64,000 nt of DNA from Hofstenia miamia. Taxonomy: Eukaryota; Xenacoelomorpha; Acoela; Hofsteniidae. The stretch is taken from NCBI GenBank assembly GCA_900660155.1, contig CABFPE010000035.1, positions 1,157,958 through 1,221,957 on the forward strand. Reading direction: 5' to 3'. Below are positions 22,931 to 34,800 of the stretch, piece by piece. Positions within the stretch are counted from its first letter, which is position 1. Every line of letters starts with the position of its first letter. The position numbers and the translations under genes were made by a program. A model generated the notes under the pieces. That model saw only the letters and a program-made list of their open reading frames with translations, searched no databases and was not told the DNA's origin.

Positions 22931-24690
22931 TCTCAAAATTTTGAAATTTTCTAAGAAAACTTCTTATTCTATCCCACATTCTCTGCCACAGCAATAAGCT
23001 ATAATAGAAGTTTTCAACCTTGCACTAAAATATGTTCTCCAATAGACCTATCCATGCCCCAAGATTTTCAAATTTAGAAATAGCTTGGAGAAAATTCTTT
23101 GTAAATGTGGAAAAACAGTTTGTCCTTTAAAAACGACGCCAGGCTGCTTAAGGTTAAAAATTTTTTATCTCTGCATGTAACATTAAAATTGTTAAATATG
23201 CTAATTTGTCATAGCAGTAAATAATTGAACATAACAAACATGTTTAACAACATTTTCATCGCTCTTAGTTCCTAGAAACTATTTAGGTGTAAAACTGAAA
23301 CGAAAATTCCGCAAAATCCAATTTAAAACTGAAACTGAAATTGTACGTATTTTAATTTAGTTGAACACACTACATATATCGATTTTTATATGATATTTTA
23401 AATTCCTTCTTTAGATTTTAAGCAAAAATTTTAGACGCTTAGCATAAAAATCTAATGTTAATTTGCAGAATATTTTTAGTACATGAGATGCCTGTGAGGC
23501 GCCCCCCAAGCCTATATTCAAACAAAAAGAAACACCAACGTGATATTCTAATAGCTGCTCATCCATTGTCAGGCTATGATGAAAAATATAAGACTGCTTA
23601 TGCTTGAAAAAAAGTTTTTCTTATATCACGAATTGGATTGCGTTTAGTGTTATCATTTCATTTACCTCAATCTTCATCATGTTAACCCAAATAAAGGAAT
23701 CAGTCCCACTAAATTTTAAAGCGCATACAAGTTTGTATAATGAAGGCAGTCCTCTAGGATTTCATTAATATCATTATAGAATCAAATGGCTTCACAAGTT
23801 GTACATAATTTGGTGCATTAGGAATAGTATGAAAATTGTTTCGAGATGGTTCTCTGCCCAATGGATTATTTCTTTTATTGGAAATTGAAATCCAAAATCT
23901 GCTAGGTAAACCAAATTTCACTTCATCTTCTTAATCACTAGAAGAAATTTGAAGATTAAAAAGTCACTCACTGTTAGTAGCATGGAGTGCCGAGACCCCA
24001 TTTCAATGGAACACCCTGAACTTCTCGTAACGCATATGATGATTTGTCATGTGGGGATGTAGAAATATTATTAGACGCCATCAAGCGATAAAATATTTTG
24101 ACAAAATGAAATTGAGCAAATTAATTTTTTTAGTGGATTTTTACTTTTTAATTGATGTACGTGATGACAAGTTTCAGTTAATAGATTTATGACACGTTTA
24201 TTGTAACAATGTTTAAATGTGCATCAATGCTTTATTTTGCAAAATTAAAAAATTTCATCTATATTTTAGGCTTCATTGTGATTTTCAATGTTATCTAGCT
24301 TCTTACTTCTCATTTTAAATTCAAATTCCTCGAGTCATTAGTATGCAATCGCTCTTACGCAGGTTGCCTTCTTGCCAAAGAAACTAAAATTACAAAAATC
24401 ATAGCATACAAAAACTAAAAGGTTTCATAAATACGTGTATTTTTGGGTACAAGTTAAATAAATAGTAATAAAACATGTTCATGAAATCATAGCATTAACT
24501 TTTTTTATGCATGACATTAACGTAACAAACTAGCAAACCATCCTAAAACTAGAGTTTGAAGAGGATTTCCAGGCCTATTGATGTTTTTTTAAGAATATAA
24601 ATATAGAAAGTTATGATCGTTCCCATAATGTACAGACAAAAAGTACTTTAAAAAGTGGAAAAGACAATATGATTTGTGCTCAAAATCCTA
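22931..24690. other. 1.8 kb non-coding, nothing recognised
   Basis: AT-rich with no supportable frame or element end. Confidence 0.4.
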
Positions 24691-25453
24691 TTCTAGTTCT
24701 TCTTGGGTAAAAGAATTACCGTTAACTCGTCTAAAATTTTTAGACTCTTCTTACTCCCATTTAGATGAAAAATCCCCTATACGCTATATATCTTGATTCC
24801 ATCTTTGTAAATGTTATATCTAGCTATCTTTTTGATCGTGAGCACTCTGTAAGATTCAAAGTACTCTATTCCAAACTTTCTGTTTCACTTCTGGTGGGCA
24901 GACTGCATGTTGTGTGGTGATCATTCCCGCGTATTCTCTTCATCTTCCATAATTAGTCAAAATTCTTGTTTATCTGAAATAGATTGGTGATCCTTGAAAT
25001 CTATTCCATTAAAATTACTCTAAAACTGAAGCACTTCCTTCAACCAAACCATATAATAGAAATCCTAACATTCTTCTTGACAATACTCTAGTTGAGATTA
25101 AAACTAATGTAAGTGATCTTGGCATTCTAAATTCTAGCTCACACATCTTCTAATAATAAGAAATTCACGAGTACTTTCAATCAAATTTTTCAAATCTTTA
25201 CACAAAATGAATTCTCTTTAAATCACATTCTCAATGTTGGTCTCTTAATCGAGCTTCCAACATCCCTTTATCTAAAATCTATTGACTTCATATTTCTCAA
25301 TCTGCTCATGGGACGCTACGACTTCGATATCATTCACTATCAAAATTCACTTTCAAAATGTGTGGCAAAAGCTCACTCTCTAATCTTCCACTTCTTCATC
25401 CCAAAAAATTTATTTCCTTACCGATTTATATTATCGTATAATTTCTCCTGTGA
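24691..25453 (+). mobile_element. LINE 3' part, decayed, feeding into satellite
   Basis: Plus-strand translation at 24815-24900 gives VISSYLFDREHSVRFKV and SKLSVSLLVG, matching the RT segment 'WI.SYL..R...V.....S...P...GVPQGS'. Downstream pieces (ILLDNTLVEIKTNVSDLGIL at about 25065-25125, then LNHILNVGLLIELPTSLYLK and GRYDFDIIHYQN) fit the thumb and C-terminal domain of a CR1/Jockey-type LINE. Frames change often. The last codons run straight into the first unit of the tandem array at 25454. Confidence 0.6.
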
Positions 25454-27696
25454 ATTTTACACACAAAACATCTCGAGATAAATCTATGATCTCATACTTT
25501 TTATTCCAAGTACAGCTCCTATTATAATTAGACAACTATATAAATATGGAATATCCTTTATGTACGACCTTTCCTTTCTTAAATGTCTTACATCCAACTA
25601 AATAATTCTATTTTGTAATGTATTATTTTTTGTTATATCTACGTTGAATGGTAAAATTTTAAAGCTTTTCAATGTATATGACCTCATTGCACGACAAATA
25701 AAATTTTACACACAAAACATCTCGAGATAAATCTATGATCTCATACTTTTTATTCCAAGTACAGCTCCTATTATAATTAGACAACTATATAAATATGGAA
25801 TATCCTTTATGTACGACCTTTCCTTTCTTACATACATTCATCCAACTAAATAATTCTATTTTGTAATGTATTATTTTTTGTTATATCTACGTTGAATGGT
25901 AAAATTTTAAAGCTTTTCAATGTATATGACCTCATTGCACGACAAATAAAATTTTACACACAAAACATCTCGAGATAAATCTATGATCTCATACTTTTTA
26001 TTCCAAGTACAGCTCCTATTATAATTAGACAACTATATAAATATGGAATATCCTTTATGTACGACCTTTCCTTTCTTACATACATTCATCCAACTAAATA
26101 ATTCTATTTTGTAATGTATTATTTTTTGTTATATCTACGTTGAATGGTAAAATTTTAAAGCTTTTCAATGTATATGACCTCATTGCACGACAAATAAAAT
26201 TTTACACACAAAACATCTCGAGATAAATCTATGATCTCATACTTTTTATTCCAAGTACAGCTCCTATTATAATTAGACAACTATATAAATATGGAATATC
26301 CTTTATGTACGACCTTTCCTTTCTTACATACATTCATCCAACTAAATAATTCTATTTTGTAATGTATTATTTTTTGTTATATCTACGTTGAATGGTAAAA
26401 TTTTAAAGCTTTTCAATGTATATGACCTCATTGCACGACAAATAAAATTTTACACACAAAACATCTCGAGATAAATCTATGATCTCATACTTTTTATTCC
26501 AAGTACAGCTCCTATTATAATTAGACAACTATATAAATATGGAATATCCTTTATGTACGACCTTTCCTTTCTTACATACATTCATCCAACTAAATAATTC
26601 TATTTTGTAATGTATTATTTTTTGTTATATCTACGTTGAATGGTAAAATTTTAAAGCTTTTCAATGTATATGACCTCATTGCACGACAAATAAAATTTTA
26701 CACACAAAACATCTCGAGATAAATCTATGATCTCATACTTTTTATTCCAAGTACAGCTCCTATTATAATTAGACAACTATATAAATATGGAATATCCTTT
26801 ATGTACGACCTTTCCTTTCTTACATACATTCATCCAACTAAATAATTCTATTTTGTAATGTATTATTTTTTGTTATATCTACGTTGAATGGTAAAATTTT
26901 AAAGCTTTTCAATGTATATGACCTCATTGCACGACAAATAAAATTTTACACACAAAACATCTCGAGATAAATCTATGATCTCATACTTTTTATTCCAAGT
27001 ACAGCTCCTATTATAATTAGACAACTATATAAATATGGAATATCCTTTATGTACGACCTTTCCTTTCTTACATACATTCATCCAACTAAATAATTCTATT
27101 TTGTAATGTATTATTTTTTGTTATATCTACGTTGAATGGTAAAATTTTAAAGCTTTTCAATGTATATGACCTCATTGCACGACAAATAAAATTTTACACA
27201 CAAAACATCTCGAGATAAATCTATGATCTCATACTTTTTATTCCAAGTACAGCTCCTATTATAATTAGACAACTATATAAATATGGAATATCCTTTATGT
27301 ACGACCTTTCCTTTCTTACATACATTCATCCAACTAAATAATTCTATTTTGTAATGTATTATTTTTTGTTATATCTACGTTGAATGGTAAAATTTTAAAG
27401 CTTTTCAATGTATATGACCTCATTGCACGACAAATAAAATTTTACACACAAAACATCTCGAGATAAATCTATGATCTCATACTTTTTATTCCAAGTACAG
27501 CTCCTATTATAATTAGACAACTATATAAATATGGAATATCCTTTATGTACGACCTTTCCTTTCTTACAGACATACATCCAACTAAATAATTCTATTTTGT
27601 AATGTATTATTTTTTGTTATATCTACGTTGAATGGTAAAATTTTAAAGCTTTTCAATGTATATGACCTCATTGCACGACAAATAAAATTTTACACA
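25454..27696. repeat. 248-bp tandem array, nine units
   Basis: The marker CTCGAG occurs at 25472, 25721, 25969, 26217, 26465, 26713, 26961, 27209 and 27457, so the period is 249 once and then 248. Each unit ends with GACAAATAAAATTTTACACA, which contains an AATAAA signal. Unit 1 has CTTAAATGTCTTACATCC where units 2-8 have CTTACATACATTCATCC and unit 9 has CTTACAGACATACATCC. Middle units look identical to one another. Unit 1 continues the LINE frame upstream, so the array derives from that LINE's 3' end. Confidence 0.95.
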
Positions 27697-27839
27697 GTCA
27701 CTGCAATTGAGTTGGCTATGTCTGATATTGTGTTTCATTGTTTCTCCTATACTATTTACTACTAAATATATTTCCCAGCACAACAAGAAAAAATCGTTAT
27801 TCGAAATTTGCTTGAACACTATTGAATTATATTGGTTAA

Positions 27840-28245
27840 AGAATCCGCAGGCGTCGCAAAGATTTGCCCAAGGGTTGCAAACAATTTTTCATCAAGCTGC
27901 TGGCAAAAGTAAAAATAGCGTGATTTTCTTTTGTAATAATGAAGATTTGCAGACGATGATTTGTAGACATCTGTTGATCTACTGTAAAATACTTTACTTT
28001 TGCTCTGAAAATCGATTGTGAACAGTGGTCTTTATATATGTTCAGAAAACCACCTTCTTGCTTTTAATTATAAAGTATCTGTATAAAATTCAAGATAATC
28101 AACGCGTAGCAATAAACAACTACCTTTGGGGGAAAGCAGCATCGACCATACGCATAGAGCACCGACTGATTCCAACAGACGTAGGAACTCTGTTTCTTCA
28201 TATTTTATTCTAATCGTTGAAGCAAAACCAGTTGTAAGGATAGTC
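27840..28245. repeat. local mosaic repeat, full copy A
   Basis: Its left half (about 27852-27980) matches 30662-30785, and its right half (about 27980-28243) matches 34916-35180. The left half keeps an open plus-strand frame in both copies (QRFAQGLQTIFHQAAGKS, then VIFFCNNEDLQTMICRHLL). The conserved frame could mean a protein-derived repeat, but I do not recognise the family. No terminal repeats seen. Confidence 0.6.
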
Positions 28246-28429
28246 AATAAACAAAAATAACAATTAATCAATTACTCTCATTCCATTATTTTTATAAAAG
28301 TTAAATATATAATGCATATTTAAATATATCAATTTATCACGATTAGGAACATTTATTTCCGAAGTTATAAAATGGTAATCATCATAAACATTGTTGTTCA
28401 TCCCAATAGAAACATCGACTAAAAAATAT

Positions 28430-28625
28430 ATATTTGGCTTATTTAACTTAAGACTGCCCGGCGATCTTTGAAAAGTTCGGATGATCATATAAAAAATTTT
28501 AACCGCTTATTTCTCAGTTACTACTAACGATATATTCTATCTGAAACCACCACGTGATGGAGGAAATTCTCCTCTTTATCTTTCACTCTGCATCCGCGAA
28601 CCGGCTTTGACCCGTTGAGGCCCGC
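28430..28625 (+). repeat. dispersed repeat R-like, diverged copy
   Basis: GATGATCATATAAAAAATTT and CCGCTTATTTCTC match the left part of repeat R at 22720-22755. The following GC-rich stretch (CCGCGAACCGGCTTTGACCC) sits where R has its core but is only loosely similar. Confidence 0.4.
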
Positions 28626-28759
28626 GATCAATATCATTACTTAAAGAATATAGCATTAAACTGTTTAGTTTACACTACGAAACCTTGAAAGCATTAATAT
28701 TATTCTGCACAATATACACTGTTTGTGAAATTTCGATAAAAGTATTATCTACAAAGAAA

Positions 28760-29310
28760 TGATGTTACAATGGTGGGAAATTGCCTTGGACCAACACTAG
28801 CAAATATTTATCTGTCGCAATTTGAACAAAAATGAATATTGTTAAAGTAATGAGTAAATTTCATTACTATATCCGATATGTTGACGATTTACTGGTTATA
28901 TGAGAATATAATGTTAAAGACTTACTTACTTCTTTGAATTGTTGAAATTCTGCAATTGAATTTATTATTGAGGAAGACAAAAACAAAAGACTGTTATTCC
29001 TGAATATTAATATTGAAAGAAAAAGAAAAAAATTGTCATTTTACAAAAAACCAACTGATGCAAAACTAGTAATTAAGTACCATTCAAACGGACCTTTTAC
29101 ATAAATAAATTCCATTATCAAAGGTCTGATTCATCGACAATTTATGATTGATCATAAGTACGATCAATTTCATAAATCAGTCATACAGATTAAAGATAAG
29201 TTAAGGCATGATGAACATCCAATATATGTAGTTAATAGAATTATAAAAGAAAAACTAGAAGAGTTACTACAAAGTAACGTTTATAAAAACAGTGACTACT
29301 TATACAATTA
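28760..29310 (+). mobile_element. Penelope-like reverse transcriptase relic
   Basis: Plus-strand translation gives CLGPTLANIYLSQFEQ, FHYYIRYVDDLLVI (YVDD catalytic block), IEFIIEEDKNKRLLFLNINI, SFYKKPTDAKLVIKYHSN, then SIIKGLIHRQFMI. The series G..LGP..A / Y.RYVDD / F..E......FL...I / YRKPT...........HP / K..II..L..R is that of Penelope-like element reverse transcriptases rather than LINEs. The copy is broken and lacks the fingers and the GIY-YIG domain. Related tails lie at 3.4 and 56.3 kb, but I cannot show they are the same family. Confidence 0.75.
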
Positions 29311-30655
29311 AATATTTAATATTAAGTATCGATGCATACAATCAATCAAATTACAATAAGATCTGAACAGAATTACTCCATTATATTAAAAAATATGATT
29401 TATACTTTAAACCAATAAACTAAGACATCTAAAGACAAAAGACCGAAACCAAGGTTGAAAATCTTGACAAAAACTATTTTTCTACTAAATTTAACTACAT
29501 AAATTTTGGTCACACTAAAATATATATACAGAATTTACTAAGACAATTTTTAAACTAGGGCATTTCAATTTTTTTACTATGTGAGATTGTATTTTAGCAT
29601 ATGATATTAACAGTATCTTAGTTGCTGTTCTTAGTAACAGCAGTTTGCCGTCCTTAGCATGTGCTGTTTGTATCTCATATAATGATTAAATATCATCTCA
29701 TTCAAATAACAACTAAAATTGAATGTGAAATTCTTTTTCAGTGAAAAAAAACAGTTATCATTTGTAAAATTTTAAATACAGACTAAACTATTTGAATATT
29801 GTATTTTGTTTTTCTTTTCTAATTTTGTGATGCAAATACTAACTAGATTGGTACTACTTAATTGTTTTGACGATGTTGAATTTTAGAAGGGCTTAATAAT
29901 TAATTCTTTAATGTCAGAATTGCCACCTTTAGCAAAGCGGCGTTGATTTTAATGTTTGAAAAATGACAATGCATAAATCACACGTTTATGATGAAAAATG
30001 AGTACTGTAATATTATTGTTACATTAAAATATCAGTTTAAACAATTATTTTTTCATATTGTTTTGTCCAAAGACACTAGTTTTGATATGTTATATATTTC
30101 AACATTGTTTACTATAAAATTTTAGAAGTAAAGATCTATCTACACCAATTTTCAAAAAGAATTAATTCACAAGAAAACAGATGTTATGATATCTAAATCA
30201 TAAATGACGAATACATTTTTTAAATAGACGTATTTTAGCAAATTTTATGACAAATCAGTAAAACAAAAAATCTTATTTATTACACACTAACTTTTTGCAA
30301 TTGTTGACTGTTTTAATTTATAAAATAACAAAATAGTAAATACCCAAACTTTAATCTTAAAGGACAATAAATTGGCCTAATTGCTAATGTTGCAATTTCC
30401 CTATACACCCAATTAAAAAGCACTCTTTTGGCGATGGTGCAAAAAAATCCTGACTGCCAAAGTTGATAACCTCATGTTCTTGCAAAATTAAATTTTTATC
30501 CATCTTAGTAAAATTATAACGTGATATTTTAAAATATGTCTTTAGACACATTTTAAAACATATTATTTTTTGTGCTTTACTTTAGTTTCGCATTGTGAAT
30601 TTTCAAAAATATGTAAAGACATAGTTGATATGGTAAAACAGCTAAATATTCAATA
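29311..30655. other. 1.3 kb non-coding, nothing recognised
   Basis: AT-rich, possibly the decayed rest of the Penelope-like element just after 29310, but nothing specific can be read. Confidence 0.4.
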
Positions 30656-30659
30656 TAAC

Positions 30660-30787
30660 AAACAAAGATTTGCCCAAGGGTTGCAAACAATTTTTCATCA
30701 AGCTGCTGGCAAAAGTGAAAATAGAGTGATTTTCTTTTGTATTAATGAAGATTTGCAGACGATGATTTGTAGACATCTGTTGATAAT
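30660..30787. repeat. local mosaic repeat, left-half copy B
   Basis: About 120 bases matching the left half of copy A at 27852-27980 with about four differences. Open in the same plus frame (QRFAQGLQTIFHQAAGKS). Lies downstream of the INPP4 gene end. Confidence 0.7.
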
Positions 30788-31579
30788 CGGATCCAACGGC
30801 TTTCTATTGCGCTACAATGAGGTGATGCTTGATGCACCTCTACTTTTCTCAGGATACTTTATATATAGCTTAATATTGTTGATTGATAGTGTTATCACAA
30901 TCCAATGTTAAACTGCCTCAATGCATTTCATCGTATGTATAGGGTTTCTCAGCGTGTCATTTGTCAAAATTTCATTTACCCACAATTTCAAAAATTTCAT
31001 TGACCATTGAAGGTGTCGGCTCAGGCATCCCTAGTAAACGGTTCCTCCTAGATCACATTTCACCAACCCCCCTCCAAATCTCCAATGAGAGTCTTTTTAT
31101 ATATATAGTTCAAGATATTAAATATGGAAACTTGTAAAGTATTGATTTAAAAATTGAAAAAGTTTAATCAATATGATTTATTATACTACAATGCATTGAA
31201 TATTCAAAAATATCTACATCTAAGCACAGAATTATGGAATTATAAAACATCTAAATAGAAGTAGCACCAAATGAACACATACATTGGAAGCCAAAACCAT
31301 GCTAACAGAAATTAGATGCAAATCACTAAGATCTAACAACTTATGGACCGACATTTCATGATGCTTGCTTACAAAATTTGAAAGATATATAGTGTATGAA
31401 GAATAGTTTGACCTTCAAAATAAAACTTTTTTACTCTCACCTATACAAATAATTTTGTAATATTACAATTGTGTTTCTAAACTACGCAAATAGACCAAAA
31501 ATTGATAACTTATTAAAAGCGAAGATTTCTAAAAAAACTAAAACAAATCCTATTTGAAAAACTATAAAATAAATGTGCA
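30788..31579 (-). other. 3' flank and likely 3' UTR of the INPP4 gene
   Basis: On the minus strand an AATAAA polyadenylation hexamer is present at 31177-31182, about 400 bases after the stop codon. This would be a reasonable 3' UTR length. No other feature recognised. Confidence 0.35.
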
Positions 31580-31852
31580 TTAAGTTGGTCCGCCTCCATA
31601 AGTTCCAGATGGTGGCTTAAATTCTTCCGGAAGAGAAGCAACTTGAATCATATTAAAAGCATATTTTGGCCTCCCAGTATTTTTGAAAACGTTCCGGAGC
31701 CTTGTTCCTGTTTCACGAAAGACGTCACGTGTCCGGTGGATGTTATCATCATTTTTTATGAGCTGATGATTTTTTATGAGAATTCTGGTCATCTCATGAG
31801 TCACTGCCATTGATGTACGATCTTTGGCACTTTTGCAACTTGTAATGCGTGC
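31580..31852 (-). CDS. INPP4: INPP4 last exon: catalytic CX5R loop and C-terminus
   Basis: Begins after acceptor TTATTTAG in phase 0 with ARITSCKSAKDRTSMAVT. CKSAKDR (31837-31817) is the CX5R phosphatase loop specific to INPP4 enzymes, with the nucleophilic Cys at 31837-31835. The end reads KNTGRPKYAFNMIQVASLP and PPSGTYGGGPT, then TAA at 31582-31580. Human INPP4A ends in the same pattern (VGSRKYAFN ... PPEGTYG), so the exon looks complete and intact at 90 codons. Confidence 0.96.
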   Translation of the reverse strand, partial: ARITSCKSAKDRTSMAVTHEMTRILIKNHQLIKNDDNIHRTRDVFRETGTRLRNVFKNTGRPKYAFNMIQVASLPEEFKPPSGTYGGGPT

Positions 31853-34800
31853 CTAAATAAACTAGAACAATACACCCACAAATAGGTCTATTAACGAAAA
31901 ACATGTATGAGACCTTCATATAATTGAAATAATCGGTCTTGAAATATTTTGTAATCTAAAAGAAGCATATTTGTTCTAAGTTATTCTATATAGAGATAAA
32001 TTACCTCAAATTGGGTAGTTTATCATCTACCCTGGAAAAACCCACAGAACTACTTTACATCAGGTTCGTGTATGCAGGTTGCGATAGGAAAATTAAGAGG
32101 CAATTGCACATGCAGCATTAACATTACAACTAAAATTATAATTATGGGGCCATTACTATGGGATACGCACTTTGGTTTGACTACCCCTGATATCAAGAAC
32201 GGCAGTTAGAAAATATACATATATCTAGAGATTGGGGAATAACATATTAATCAAAATTTTTGGCGCAATAAGAAATAGCTATGTAATTAATTATGTTTAG
32301 TGCCCAGTAATAATATATCAATATATATGTTGCAAGTGTACAAAATGGGTGAAGAAAATTTTTCAACGAAAAATACAATGCACAAATTTTCAATGTATTT
32401 CTTACTAGGTGGACATACCAAGGCCACTAGACCTGGTACAAATGCCAGCAATCTAAAGAGTCTACGCATACACGAATTTCATTGTACGAATAGTATGTAT
32501 GCAGGGTTGGCATGTTTTAAACGTTTTTTTTAAATTCACTTTTGTCAATCCTTTATGCATGACACTTAAGTACTATGCACAGTTTCAACAATTCAAAAAA
32601 TCAACGAATAGGCGCATGCTTAATGCCATGCAGTGTATAAAAAGGGCTTCCGAATCTTAAAAAGACCATTTTTATTGATTTAACAATGCAATAATCTACA
32701 GATTTATAAAAAGAAACATTTAAATAATTACGGCAGCTCCTAAAATCCAACCAGCATCTTCAATAGCCTCGACCAAAGCAAGATGAGGTCCCGTTTTACT
32801 AGTGTTAACTTCCTTTGATAGCCGATCAATGGCAGCCCAGTGTGATTGTGAAGAACTAGACCATGCGAGTTCGACCCACTCTTTAAGCCGTTCTAGTGAT
32901 CGTTGGTTGGAATGATTGCCAACTTGACTTGAAACCAAGTAAGACACTTCGTTGACCGGTGTGTTTATAAGTGATATGTGACAACTAAACAAAACAAAGG
33001 TTCAAGAGTTTAATATCATAATGTTCAGTAAATAAAAGTTGCTTGGATTGAAAATTTTCACACATTAAATGCATGCTAAGATAATTGAATGAGAACGCAT
33101 TGTTGCTAACGTGATAGTCGACTGAAATTAATTAAACGTTATTAAAATTAATATCAAATGCTTAAAACTGCTGTTTAAAAAGATGTTATAATAATTAGAT
33201 TAAAGCGAAACGAATAAAAGGTTTAATTCAATTATAAAAAAGAAAAAATACTGTGAAGAGAAACATAACATATTAAATATGCAAACAGAAATAAATAGAA
33301 ACTTGAATATAGCAAAAGAAATAAAACTTAAAGTGGAAGAAAATTCATGGCAAACATGAGGTCATACAATGATTTGCAAATAAAGCATGACTTCACGACT
33401 ATATCTAATAACTATAATTCGATTTTTAAAACCAATATAAAATTATTGAAGGTATATGTTTACCGAATGTGCTTTCCGGCTTGAAGTGTACAAGGTAGAA
33501 CAGAGAAAACTTCATTTGGCACAGGTAACGAAACAACTAGTACTGATTCGCAAAACTCTACAAGTGGTGTTCCATCTGCATCCCCATCAAGCGGCACAAT
33601 ACGGAAACGCAAATTGTTATGAAGCCAATCGCAAACATAGATCGTGTCTTCTAACATTCCTAGTTCGGGTCCTAAAATATTGAAAAATTAAATATACTCT
33701 AAACAAACAAATAATAAGTGCGGTTACACATCAATATGGAGAATACTGTTATCGAACCCATACCAATGAAAGGCACCTGAAATTATCTCATGAATAGCTT
33801 AATTAGATTGCGGTTCTGGACAACTTCATTATTGTGAAATATAGGATGATGATATATAAATAGAAAAAGAAGCACAATAAGCCAAATAACTTGGATCCCT
33901 ACAGTTAAAGAGGATAGGAAAATGAAAAGGTATGTTGAAAGTACACAGAACAATTCACAGGGTGTTCCAGTTCTTGCAAAGTGCAGAATTGACATATGGG
34001 CATATTCCCTTAATATGTACTAGGAATCGAAAACTAAATTTAAAATATTTTATAACTTGTTCTGAAAACAGTGGGAGACGTCGTGAAACTAACCTCTGAA
34101 TGAGACCAAATGAATGCTGCTGACAAACAAATAATAGCTAGTACAACGACTGACACTGTTTAAACTCAATCGCCTTATGAGTTTATCCCAATTCTCAGTC
34201 AATGAATTTAATGAATTAGTTGAATACTCATTTTGGATTTGTTTCTTGATTGACTGGTAATAAGCATTGGAAAGTAAATAAAGCAGAATCATTTGTTACA
34301 AACGACATAGCAAAAGTCCCAAAATACTAATATTTGCATTAGTTAACAATTAAATTTTTTAAATGTTAAATTACAAGGAATGAATTTTACAAGATTAGGA
34401 ATATTGCTCGGCTACGCTTAAGGTGTTTAAAAACTTTGTCTTCAAAATCAATTTCGGGAACATTCAATTCTAAATGCGGCAAACTTTTATGCACTATTAA
34501 CTAATTATCAATAATTATGACATGTATTTGTGGATTTTACATTAACACTTTGTGCGCACTGAAAGCAATTAATAAAATGGTTTCTGCATTTCAAATGATT
34601 AGAATATTTTTTCAATGTAGACTCAAGTACACACTTTGTTTATAATAATCGCTATTAAAACTATTGTTGCTGAAAAAGAAATGAAAATGCACATAAATTT
34701 AAAATTTAGTTAACAGTAAATATAAAGCAACACTAATATAATGCGTCTTAGAAATGGTAGCAATTAAATTCAATTTATTTACACTTAAGAGAAGCAAATA

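Noticed and set aside
28025-28271. Open frames on both strands in mosaic repeat copies A and C
   Set aside because: They differ in length between copies and neither frame shows a known domain; treated as repeat sequence.
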